The notes beneath the pieces are model-generated. The model worked only from the letters and a program-made list of their open reading frames with translations. It had not been told where the DNA came from and did no database searches. Made by a program: the position numbers and the translations under genes. DNA of 6,307 nucleotides from Mariprofundaceae bacterium (GTDB lineage: Bacteria; Pseudomonadota; Zetaproteobacteria; Mariprofundales; Mariprofundaceae), in assembly GCA_030950875.1 (NCBI GenBank), contig JAUZQS010000329.1:1-6307 (forward strand). The letters are read 5' to 3'. Below are positions 1 through 6,307 of the stretch, piece by piece. The stretch's first letter is position 1. Each line of letters opens with the position of its first letter.

Positions 1-691
<691 letters not shown>

Positions 692-743
692 AATTAGAAT
701 AGACTTTTATGCTTATTTATTTACAAATTAACTGTTTAAAAAC

Positions 744-784
744 AAAAAAAATGATGGCGCAGCATAACGCTTGCGTAGTTTTTT
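744..784. terminator. Bidirectional terminator-like hairpin in ilvC/argH intergenic region
   Basis: A GC-rich hairpin pairs CGCAGC (758-763) with GCTTGCG (769-775), giving six base pairs, one bulged T and a 5-nt loop. It is flanked by A8 (744-751) on the left and T6 (779-784) on the right. Read leftwards, the RNA would form the hairpin and then, after about six bases, a U8 tract before ilvC. Read rightwards, the hairpin is followed by TA, G and U6. It could insulate the divergent genes or act as an attenuator in the ilvC leader. The stem is short and nothing here proves that it works. Confidence 0.4.
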
Positions 785-800
785 GCACCCTGCTTGTGCA
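784..800. promoter_or_regulatory. Dyad TGCAC-N7-GTGCA, candidate operator
   Basis: This is a perfect 5-bp inverted repeat with a 7-bp spacer, between ilvC and argH. It covers the position where the -35 element of the TATAAT at 814-819 should fall. The spacing resembles sites bound by dimeric regulators such as LysR-type proteins, but the sequence is not an exact T-N11-A box. Regulator identity is unknown. Confidence 0.35.
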
Positions 801-811
801 TAAAGTTGCTT

Positions 812-819
812 ATTATAAT
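812..819. promoter_or_regulatory. Palindromic -10 element ATTATAAT, possible overlapping divergent promoters
   Basis: ATTATAAT is its own reverse complement. It therefore presents a perfect TATAAT on the plus strand at 814-819 (toward argH) and on the minus strand at 817-812 (toward ilvC). No good TTGACA-like -35 sits at 16-18 bp on either side, so each promoter would be weak or need an activator. The expected argH transcript start is near 826, giving a leader of about 60 nt that contains a small CTATAA/TTATAG hairpin (830-845). This is predicted from sequence only. Confidence 0.45.
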
Positions 820-884
820 GATGAACGGCCTATAAGTGGTTATAGTCCGCCTCGATATTTTGTTTTAGCTATTGGGAGTGATAC

Positions 885-2285
885 ATGTCTGATAAACCGT
901 GGGGCGGTCGTTTTGATGCCCCAACCAATGCTTTTGTAGAAGCTTTTAATGCCTCCACACATGTGGATGCACGTATGTATGCGGAAGATATTGCGGGCTC
1001 ACGAGCCCATGCGCAGATGTTGGCTAAGCAAGATATTCTCTCTAATGATGACCTTGCTGCAATTTTGGCTGGTTTGGACGAAGTCGAAGCTGAAATCGAA
1101 GCGGGCACGTTTGAGTTTACCATTGCACTGGAAGATGTGCATATGAATATTGAAAAACGCCTAACCGATAAAATTGGCGATGCTGGTAAACGTTTGCATA
1201 CGGCACGTTCGCGCAATGATCAAGTGGCAACGGATACACGTTTGTATTTGCGTAAACGGACGAACGAGTTGTTAGCGCGTATTCGCACACTGCAATCGGT
1301 ATTGGTAACACTGGCAAAAGAGCATGCTGATACGATTATGCCTGGTTTTACACATTTACAAACTGCGCAACCCATTACGTTTGGCCATCATTTATTGGCA
1401 TATTTAGAAATGTTTGAACGGGATGCTGGGCGCTTTGAAGATGCGCGCAATCGTATGAATCAGTGCCCGTTAGGCTCTGCGGCTTTAGCAGGTACAACAT
1501 TTCCCATTGATAGAGTACAAACAGCCCGTGCATTGGGCTTTGATGCGCCTACAGCGAACTCACTTGATTCAGTGTCTGATCGTGACTTTATTATGGAGCT
1601 ATTGGCGGCAGCATCGATTTGTTCGGTGCATTTATCGCGCTTCTCTGAAGAATTGATTTTATGGATGAGTGCGCAGTTTTCTTTTATTGATCTTCCCGAT
1701 GCGTTTTGTACTGGCTCATCGATTATGCCGCAAAAGAAAAACCCTGATATGCCCGAGTTGGTGCGTGGTAAGGCGGGGCGTATTATTGGCGGTCTCATGT
1801 CGATTCTAACAACCATGAAATCACTGCCTTTGGCTTACAATAAAGATATGCAGGAAGATAAAGAGGCTATTTTTGATGCCTATGATAACCTCGAAGGTTG
1901 CTTGCGCGTGTTTGGTGATATGCTTCCTGGAATGAGCGTGAATAAAGCTGTGATGCACAAGGCTGCATCATCGGGCTTTGCTACTGCAACAGACTTGGCG
2001 GATGCTCTGGTACGGGCAGGTGTGCCTTTTCGTGATGCGCATGAAATAGTTGGAAAATCAGTCGCACATTGTATTCGTAAAAGCCTTGAGTTACATCAAA
2101 TGTCTGCTGAGGCTTGTGTTGAAATTGATAGCCGCTTGCGTGTGGATATGGTGCAAGCGTTATCGGTTGAAGCTTGTGTGGCAGCACGTGATCATGTGGG
2201 CGGAACGGCGCCAAATCAGGTGCGCTTACAGTGCGCATTTTGGGAAAATAAATTGGGTGAAATATTGGGGTCTAATAATGCGTAA
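885..2285 (+). CDS. argH: Argininosuccinate lyase
   Basis: ArgH cleaves argininosuccinate to arginine and fumarate, the last step of arginine biosynthesis. It acts as a cytoplasmic homotetramer of the fumarase/aspartase superfamily. The 466-residue length matches the family, with no fused N-acetylglutamate synthase domain. The conserved N-terminus KPWGGRF is at residues 4-10. The substrate-binding TARSRNDQV is at 106-114 and [10 protein letters not shown] at 154-163, which contains the catalytic-region His157. The superfamily signature [12 protein letters not shown] is at 277-288 and carries the flexible-loop catalytic serine (one of S278/S279). The ATG at 885 is preceded by GGGAG 6 nt upstream. 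It is the first gene of a tight plus-strand operon; its last 8 nt overlap the lipoprotein gene. All expected catalytic motifs are intact, so the enzyme should be functional. Confidence 0.98.
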   Translation: MSDKPWGGRFDAPTNAFVEAFNASTHVDARMYAEDIAGSRAHAQMLAKQDILSNDDLAAILAGLDEVEAEIEAGTFEFTIALEDVHMNIEKRLTDKIGDAGKRLHTARSRNDQVATDTRLYLRKRTNELLARIRTLQSVLVTLAKEHADTIMPGFTHLQTAQPITFGHHLLAYLEMFERDAGRFEDARNRMNQCPLGSAALAGTTFPIDRVQTARALGFDAPTANSLDSVSDRDFIMELLAAASICSVHLSRFSEELILWMSAQFSFIDLPDAFCTGSSIMPQKKNPDMPELVRGKAGRIIGGLMSILTTMKSLPLAYNKDMQEDKEAIFDAYDNLEGCLRVFGDMLPGMSVNKAVMHKAASSGFATATDLADALVRAGVPFRDAHEIVGKSVAHCIRKSLELHQMSAEACVEIDSRLRVDMVQALSVEACVAARDHVGGTAPNQVRLQCAFWENKLGEILGSNNA

Positions 2286-2682
2286 ATTACTATTATTGTG
2301 TTTGACAGTTTTGGTCATGGTTGGCTGTGGACGTAAAGAGCCTCCGCAAGTTATTGTGGATACAAATCCTCCCGCGATAGCATCCATCCATGTCGTTGAT
2401 GCTGATCCAAGTAAGCAGTTACAAATTCAGCTGGAGGGTGGTTCTGGCGGAGTGGGCTATCAGATGGATCGTGCTGAAATGGATCCATATTGTAAGTGTC
2501 CTTCCACATGGCTTCGCTATTATGAGGAGTACCCGTTACCAAGAAATAATACCAAAGAGTTGCATAAAATGATTCGTCTGAAAGTGGGTGGGCACGATTA
2601 TGTTTATCGTTTGCGTGCTATTGATGCACTTGGACGTTTGGGGTCTTGGCATAAACTATCATTGCTGAACAAAGTAAAATAA
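2278..2682 (+). CDS. Small lipoprotein with beta-rich (Fn3-like) domain, in the lptM position
   Basis: I read a 134-residue lipoprotein of unknown function. [17 protein letters not shown] is a short signal peptide with a basic start, a hydrophobic core and a lipobox whose acylated residue would be Cys17. Gly at +2 is not an inner-membrane retention signal, so outer-membrane sorting is likely. The mature start CGRKEPP resembles the CGxKGP start of LptM/YifL, whose gene commonly follows argH. However, LptM is only about 60 residues, and here a further domain of roughly 100 residues follows. That domain has alternating beta-strand patterns, a Cys pair in YCKCP, and an ending [17 protein letters not shown] that looks like the last strands of a fibronectin type III fold. 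The ATG at 2278 is chosen because it begins the signal peptide and has GGGG 7 nt upstream. The frame is open further upstream, but that stretch lies inside argH. The gene overlaps argH by 8 nt and its TAA overlaps the dapC ATG. Confidence 0.82.
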   Translation: MRKLLLLCLTVLVMVGCGRKEPPQVIVDTNPPAIASIHVVDADPSKQLQIQLEGGSGGVGYQMDRAEMDPYCKCPSTWLRYYEEYPLPRNNTKELHKMIRLKVGGHDYVYRLRAIDALGRLGSWHKLSLLNKVK

Positions 2683-3872
2683 TGACGGGAAAGAGCGCGC
2701 AAGTGCGTTTGGAAAAGCTTGGAGCTTATCCTTTTGAACGCCTTAAAAAGTTATTTTCTGCATTTACGCCAAACCCAGCCTTAGATCATATTGATGCGGG
2801 TGCCGGTGAGCCGCGCTTACCATTACCTGAATTTGTGCAAGATACATTGCTTGCTAATATATCAGGCTTTTCAAAATACCCTGCGACACGCGGCAATGCA
2901 ACATTGCTACAAGCCATTGCCGATTGGTTAAAGCGGCGCTATGGATTATTAAATATTGATCCATCCACACAGGTTCTAACCGCCAATGGTACACGAGAGG
3001 CATTGTTTACTATTGCACATGCCCTTGTGAACCCTGATGCTGATACAAAGCCTTATGTTATGATGCCCAATCCCATGTATCAGATTTATTATGGTGCGGC
3101 GGTAACAGCAGGTGCTGAACCTTATTTGTTGCCATGTGTAGCAGCGCATGATTTTGCACCTGTTCTGGATGATGTGAGTGCGGAAACATGGGAAAATACC
3201 GCGTTTGTTTATGTCTGCTCACCTTCCAATCCAACGGGTTGGATTGCAGGTCGTGATTACTATGCGCGACTACTTGAATTGGCCGATCAATATGATTTTT
3301 ATATCGTTGCCGATGAGTGTTACTCAGAGATTTATTGGCAGGATAAACCGCTTGGTTTGCTTGAAGTTGCCCAGAGTTTGGGACGCAACGATTTTAACCG
3401 TTGTTTGGTGATGAATTCCCTTTCCAAACGCTCCGCGCTTCCTGGATTGCGCTCTGGTTTTATTGCAGGAGATGCCAGCTTGATTGCACGCTTTGCTAAA
3501 CTCCGCAGTTATACAGGCCCTGGAACACCCATGCCTTTGCAGCATGTGGCAGCGAAAGCATGGTCGGATGAGGTGCATGTGCAGTCTCACTTGCAGGTAT
3601 ACCGATCCAGTTTAAAGGCATTTTTTGATATTTGGGGGCGAGGAAGTATTCCTTCGGGTTCATTTTTTGTCTGGTTACCTGTTGAAAATGATGAGGCCTT
3701 TGCTATAGCTTCTTATGAGCAACAGGCAATAACATTATTGCCAGGTTCTTATTTGGGAGCAGAGGATAATGATGGAAGCAATGCTGGTTCAGGGTTTGTT
3801 CGCTTGGCATTGGTGGATGGTGTTGAAAAAGCTGCTGAGTTGGCGGTTCGTTTAAAAAAGGTCAGGGTGTAA
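2682..3872 (+). CDS. dapC: Succinyldiaminopimelate transaminase (DapC-type class I/II aminotransferase)
   Basis: This PLP fold-type I aminotransferase most likely converts N-succinyl-2-amino-6-oxopimelate to N-succinyl-LL-diaminopimelate with glutamate, in the succinylase branch of lysine/peptidoglycan precursor synthesis. Its length is 396 residues. YPATRGNATLLQAIADWLKRR (from residue 66) and PNPMYQIYYGAA (129-140) are DapC-like. SNPTG is at 182-186, including Asn183, and VADECY (209-214) carries the PLP-ring Asp211 and Tyr214. SLSKRSALPGLRSGF (246-260) carries the Schiff-base Lys249 and the phosphate-binding Arg257. Arg374 is in the usual carboxylate-binding position. The ATG shares its A with the stop of the lipoprotein gene (TAATG) and has only a weak ribosome site, which points to translational coupling. 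Assignment to DapC rather than another subgroup (for example AlaC-like or LL-DAP aminotransferase) rests on the SLSKRS and PNPxYQIY patterns from memory. Confidence 0.88.
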   Translation: MTGKSAQVRLEKLGAYPFERLKKLFSAFTPNPALDHIDAGAGEPRLPLPEFVQDTLLANISGFSKYPATRGNATLLQAIADWLKRRYGLLNIDPSTQVLTANGTREALFTIAHALVNPDADTKPYVMMPNPMYQIYYGAAVTAGAEPYLLPCVAAHDFAPVLDDVSAETWENTAFVYVCSPSNPTGWIAGRDYYARLLELADQYDFYIVADECYSEIYWQDKPLGLLEVAQSLGRNDFNRCLVMNSLSKRSALPGLRSGFIAGDASLIARFAKLRSYTGPGTPMPLQHVAAKAWSDEVHVQSHLQVYRSSLKAFFDIWGRGSIPSGSFFVWLPVENDEAFAIASYEQQAITLLPGSYLGAEDNDGSNAGSGFVRLALVDGVEKAAELAVRLKKVRV

Positions 3873-3875
3873 ATC

Positions 3876-5081
3876 ATGCAAGTACCTGAACAGGTGGAAA
3901 GTAAGATTCGAGAATTGGCAGCAGAGGGTAAAACACTCAACTGTTATATCTATGATACAAAACCCATGGTTGAAAAGATTGCTTCGTTATCGGCAATGAT
4001 GCCGGCCGGTGTTGAAATATTTTATGCCATGAAAGCCAATCCCCATGCCTCATTTTTGCAGGCAGCTCAGGATTCGGGTGTAGAGGGTATTGAAATCGCC
4101 AGTTTGGGCGAAGCAAAAAAGGCTGTTGCGGCTGGTTTTTCTCCTGATCGATTAATTTATACAGGGCCAGGTAAATCGCCTGAAGAATTACGTTGGTGTG
4201 TCGAGCAGGGCATTCGTACGGTGCATATTGAATCACTGACAGAGGCTTATCGCCTGCATAACATTTGTATGGAATATGGTAAATTTCAAGATATTTTACT
4301 CCGTATCAATGCTAATTTTGATATTCACGAAGCGCAGACGACTTTTTCCGGTGGCTCTAAAAAGTTTGGTGTGGATGAAGAGAAATTGGATGAGGTATTG
4401 CCGCAGATTCTTGCATTGGAACACTTGAATTTTCGTGGTTTGCATGTGTATGCGGCATCAGGCGTACTAAATGTTGATGATTTGCTGAAAAATTGTGAGC
4501 TGGTTTTTCAGTTAACAAAGAAAATCGAAGAAAACTATGCCAATGTATGCTGTGACATTATTGATTTTGGTGGAGGCTTCGGTGTCGACTACCTGGAAGA
4601 AGGGCGTGATTTTGATCCGCAGGCTTGGGCTGACGGCTTGCGTCAGATGATTGCTGAATATGGCTTTGATGGGCGTCATTTTGTTTTGGAGTTGGGCCGC
4701 TATTTGGCTGCCGACTCAGGCTTCTTTTGCACAGAAATTCTTGATATCAAAGAATCTCGCGGAAAAAAACAAGTTATTTGTGCGGGGGGAATCAACCACT
4801 TCCGTCGCCCTGCGGCATTGGGTATTAATCACCCAATGTCGATTGTTTGGATGGATAAAACAAGACTGCATACCTACCAAGAGAAGGTACGTGGTGAAAA
4901 GGTGTATTTCGGAGGCCCGCTTTGTACTGGGGCAGATAAGCTTGCCAATGATATCTATATCGAAGCTGCAGATATAGGTGATATTGCCGTATTCGGTTTG
5001 GCAGGGGCTTATGGTTTAAGCATGTCGAATCAGGAGTTTTTAAGCCATGCCAAGCCTGATGAGATTGTGTTAAATAGTTAA
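3876..5081 (+). CDS. Fold-type III PLP-dependent decarboxylase (siderophore/exosortase-associated branch; LysA-like position)
   Basis: This 401-residue protein belongs to the Orn/DAP/Arg decarboxylase group, with an N-terminal alanine-racemase-like barrel and a C-terminal beta domain. YAMKAN (50-55) carries the PLP lysine K53. GLHVYAASG (188-196) is the His-ring motif. IDFGGGFGVDY (229-239) is the phosphate-binding glycine loop. ELGRYLA (272-278), GPLCTGAD (347-354) with catalytic Cys350, and GAYG (377-380) complete the active site, so it should be catalytic. Standard LysA usually shows HIGSQ, EPGR and CESGD instead. The variants here, plus GGINHFRRPAALG from residue 304, resemble decarboxylases of siderophore pathways (SbnH, PvsE, AcsE) and the exosortase-associated type. 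The gene starts 3 nt after dapC with AGGG 8 nt upstream, in the operon slot where lysA often lies. A role in lysine synthesis is possible from position; the motifs argue for another amino-acid or carrier substrate. I leave the symbol blank. Confidence 0.85.
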   Translation: MQVPEQVESKIRELAAEGKTLNCYIYDTKPMVEKIASLSAMMPAGVEIFYAMKANPHASFLQAAQDSGVEGIEIASLGEAKKAVAAGFSPDRLIYTGPGKSPEELRWCVEQGIRTVHIESLTEAYRLHNICMEYGKFQDILLRINANFDIHEAQTTFSGGSKKFGVDEEKLDEVLPQILALEHLNFRGLHVYAASGVLNVDDLLKNCELVFQLTKKIEENYANVCCDIIDFGGGFGVDYLEEGRDFDPQAWADGLRQMIAEYGFDGRHFVLELGRYLAADSGFFCTEILDIKESRGKKQVICAGGINHFRRPAALGINHPMSIVWMDKTRLHTYQEKVRGEKVYFGGPLCTGADKLANDIYIEAADIGDIAVFGLAGAYGLSMSNQEFLSHAKPDEIVLNS

Positions 5082-5137
5082 TGGCGAATGTTTGCCGTTA
5101 TAATCAATAGGGTCAATCGAGTCTGAGCCTATTGATT
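5079..5137. promoter_or_regulatory. Operon-end inverted repeats with embedded TATAAT
   Basis: The first hairpin pairs TAATGGC (5079-5085, starting in the stop codon) with GCCGTTA (5094-5100), with one G-U pair. The second is a perfect 10-bp repeat, AATCAATAGG (5102-5111) and CCTATTGATT (5128-5137), whose 16-nt loop can pair TCA with TGA. Neither is followed by a T run, so they are not clear intrinsic terminators. TATAAT at 5099-5104 matches the -10 consensus but lacks a good -35. If used, transcription of the signalling gene would start near 5111, within the second dyad, which could then be an operator or a 5' hairpin. Confidence 0.35.
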
Positions 5138-5144
5138 TGATGAA

Positions 5145-5150
5145 GAGAGG
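5145..5150 (+). promoter_or_regulatory. Ribosome binding site with A7 spacer
   Basis: GAGAGG lies 11 nt before the ATG at 5162, longer than the usual 5-9 nt, and the spacer contains A7 (5152-5158). A second AAGG (5157-5160) is too close to the ATG to serve well. Initiation may be suboptimal, and a change in A-tract length would alter the spacing. Confidence 0.45.
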
Positions 5151-5161
5151 TAAAAAAAGGT

Positions 5162-5449
5162 ATGGAAACACTGAGTGCAAAAATAACATATAAGCTGGCT
5201 AAAAAACCAGTACTTCTTTCGATCAGTGATAGTGTTGAAGATATATTAGGCTTTCATGCAAATGACTTTCTGGCGGAAAGAGTGAATTTCCATGATATCA
5301 TTCATATTGATGACCAAGATATTTGTGCGGGTCTTTTTTCTAATGTTACCTTTCCTAGCTCAGGCACCTGTACTATTCGTATTAGGCAAAAAAAATCATC
5401 GTATCTGTATCGTTCGATTAGATTATATCAAAAACACGAACAGCAATGA
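5162..5449 (+). CDS. N-terminal PAS fragment of a frameshifted PAS-PAS-GGDEF protein
   Basis: As it stands this frame gives 95 residues. It begins METLSAKITYKLAKKP and looks like a PAS sensor fold: SDSVEDILGFHANDF at about 20-34, FHDIIHIDDQDI at about 42-53, and a strand GTCTIRIRQK before the A8 tract. These match the N-terminal, helical and late-strand segments of PAS_3-type domains. No signal peptide or membrane segment is seen. The fragment stops just where a PAS domain should finish. The neighbouring plus-strand frame supplies the missing last strands and continues into a second PAS domain and GGDEF. Removing one A from A8 (5388-5395) would fuse them. I read this as the first part of one broken or slippage-expressed gene rather than an independent small protein, though the fragment itself could still be translated. 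Confidence 0.7.
   Translation: METLSAKITYKLAKKPVLLSISDSVEDILGFHANDFLAERVNFHDIIHIDDQDICAGLFSNVTFPSSGTCTIRIRQKKSSYLYRSIRLYQKHEQQ
5388..5395 (+). other. A8 homopolymer at the inferred frameshift site
   Basis: Eight consecutive A bases lie where the PAS reading frame should pass from the frame of the ATG at 5162 to the frame used by GGDEF. With seven A bases the reading would be RIRQKNHRICIVRLDY and onward, which keeps a PAS-like strand pattern and runs open to the window edge. This could be a real mutation, a slippage or phase-variation tract, or a sequencing error. Confidence 0.7.
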
Positions 5450-5495
5450 TATAGAACTTGAATTGTCATTATATGATGTTAAAAGTCTTTATAAA

Positions 5496-5531
5496 GACTC
5501 TCTACAGGACTCTACAAAGGACTCTCTAACA
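5496..5531 (+). repeat. Three 12-bp imperfect tandem repeats in the inter-PAS linker
   Basis: Units begin at 5496, 5508 and 5520, each starting GACTCT (GACTCTCTACAG, GACTCTACAAAG, GACTCTCTAACA). In the GGDEF frame they encode DSLQ, DSTK and DSLT. Because the period is four codons, copy-number changes would lengthen or shorten the linker without breaking the frame. Confidence 0.75.
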
Positions 5532-5546
5532 GTAAACTTTGAGTCA

Positions 5547-6307
5547 ATGATGGAAAATACCAATGACTATATCTATTTTAAAAACCATAACCATGTATTT
5601 ACAGGAGCGAGCCAAAGCTTAGTGTCTTTATGTGATCCTGTAGAGCACTGGACTGATTTTCTAGGTCAAACTGACTATGATTTGTTTCCAGAAGAATATG
5701 CAGATAAGTATTTCAATCTTGAAAGAGCTGTTTTTTCTGGACAGCTAGTAGCGAAAGAGATCCAGAAGACCTTATCTACGGATGGCAAAGAAGGTTGGAT
5801 TGATAACCATAAATATCCAATCAATGATAAACAGGGTGAGATCATTGGGTTATTTGGTGTTGCTCGTGACATTACCGAGCAAAAGCTGGCTGAAAACTAT
5901 GCTTTTCATCAAGGTAATTATGACAGTTTAACGGACCTTCCCAGTCGCGCTCTATTTTTTGATCGCTTATCCTTAGAGGTTTCAAAAGCTAGACGAAGTA
6001 ATAATTCCATTGGACTATTGTTTTTGGATCTTGATGGCTTTAAAGAAGTAAATGATAGATTTGGGCATGATGCAGGCGACCAAGTTCTTGTTTCAGTTAC
6101 CCAGCGCTGGTTGGCTTGCCTTCGTAATACGGACACATTGGCTCGAATTGGTGGAGATGAGTTTGCAATCATTATATCTGACATACAAGACGCTAATATT
6201 GCTGGTTCTATTTCTAGAAAAATGATTAATGCTTTGTCATCAACAATTTCTATCTTATCAAATCAAGAGTGTCAGGTCGGCGTGAGTATTGGCATTAGTA
6301 TTTATCC
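5547..6307 (+). CDS. PAS-GGDEF diguanylate cyclase (downstream part, 3' end beyond window)
   Basis: This is the C-terminal part of a c-di-GMP synthase that joins two GTP molecules. The frame is open from about 5286, so the N-terminus is uncertain. I give the ATG at 5547, where the second PAS domain begins MMENTNDYIYFK; ATGs at 5292, 5310 and 5343 are in frame, and none has a strong ribosome site. The PAS_4-like domain (GQTDYDLFPEEYADKY, then GLFGVARDITEQ) covers about residues 1-120 and leads into YDSLTDLPSR. The cyclase domain has the metal-binding LDLDGF and substrate-binding VNDRFGHD. An intact GGDEF is at 6150-6164, and RNTD (6123-6134) is five residues before it: the RxxD inhibitory I-site. 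The window ends after SIGISIYP, near the end of the domain, so a following EAL domain cannot be excluded. No membrane segment is visible. It most likely forms one gene with the PAS fragment at 5162. Base composition is more AT-rich than in the operon before it. Confidence 0.85.
   Translation, partial: MMENTNDYIYFKNHNHVFTGASQSLVSLCDPVEHWTDFLGQTDYDLFPEEYADKYFNLERAVFSGQLVAKEIQKTLSTDGKEGWIDNHKYPINDKQGEIIGLFGVARDITEQKLAENYAFHQGNYDSLTDLPSRALFFDRLSLEVSKARRSNNSIGLLFLDLDGFKEVNDRFGHDAGDQVLVSVTQRWLACLRNTDTLARIGGDEFAIIISDIQDANIAGSISRKMINALSSTISILSNQECQVGVSIGISIY

Noticed and set aside
736..801. A 21-residue minus-strand leader peptide (starting MHKQGAKNY) overlapping the hairpin before ilvC
   Set aside because: It has no Shine-Dalgarno sequence and only one Val, one Leu and no Ile codons, so it does not look like an ilv attenuation peptide.
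709..939. A plus-strand open frame of 76 residues across the ilvC/argH intergenic region
   Set aside because: It crosses the terminator-like hairpin and the promoter, overlaps the argH start, has no ribosome site and resembles no family I know.
869..1216. A minus-strand open frame of 115 residues opposite argH
   Set aside because: It is a composition-driven shadow of argH, rich in Ser/Ala/Arg, with no domain pattern.
2050..2277. An upstream in-frame extension of the lipoprotein gene, giving 210 residues
   Set aside because: It lies inside argH in another frame and would bury the signal peptide. The ATG at 2278 starts a textbook lipoprotein signal with a ribosome site.
5162..5449. An independent small 95-residue PAS protein as the correct gene model
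   Set aside because: Its last residues after the A8 tract fit less well than the other frame, which continues the PAS fold directly into PAS2-GGDEF. A single indel explains the split better.
5496..5531. A CRISPR-like or mobile-element repeat
   Set aside because: The units are directly adjacent, 12 bp long, without spacers, and lie in frame in coding sequence.

Overview
The window is chromosomal core-metabolism DNA from a proteobacterium. The argH / small lipoprotein / diaminopimelate-pathway order resembles the gammaproteobacterial argH-lptM-lysA arrangement. All proteins are proteobacterial in type and the metabolic genes are near 45-48% GC by spot counts. A zetaproteobacterium or similar lineage is also possible; the sequence alone does not fix the genus. 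There are no rRNA or tRNA genes, insertion sequences, CRISPR arrays or phage genes.

Layout. Bases 1-677 (minus strand) hold the N-terminal two thirds of ilvC (class I ketol-acid reductoisomerase), cut by the window edge. Bases 678-884 are a divergent ilvC/argH regulatory region with a palindromic -10 element readable on both strands, a GC hairpin flanked by A8 and T6 tracts, and small dyads. Bases 885-5081 are a tight plus-strand operon: argH, a 134-residue lipoprotein gene overlapping it by 8 nt, dapC joined by a TAATG stop-start overlap, and a fold-type III PLP decarboxylase gene after a 3-nt gap. Bases 5082-5161 hold two inverted repeats and a perfect TATAAT. From 5162 to the right edge is a more AT-rich PAS-PAS-GGDEF diguanylate cyclase locus whose reading frame is broken, most simply by one extra A in an A8 tract.

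How the genes fit. IlvC (isoleucine/valine), ArgH (last step of arginine) and DapC (lysine/peptidoglycan diaminopimelate) are amino-acid biosynthesis enzymes. The decarboxylase occupies the slot where lysA often lies, but its motifs resemble the siderophore/exosortase-associated branch of fold-type III decarboxylases rather than standard LysA, so its substrate is open. The lipoprotein lies in the lptM slot but carries an extra beta-rich domain. The cyclase locus appears to be a separate signalling unit.

The points most worth following up are the A8 frameshift in the cyclase, the atypical decarboxylase, the enlarged lipoprotein, and the compact ilvC/argH divergent control region. I found no clear evidence of an entirely new system.
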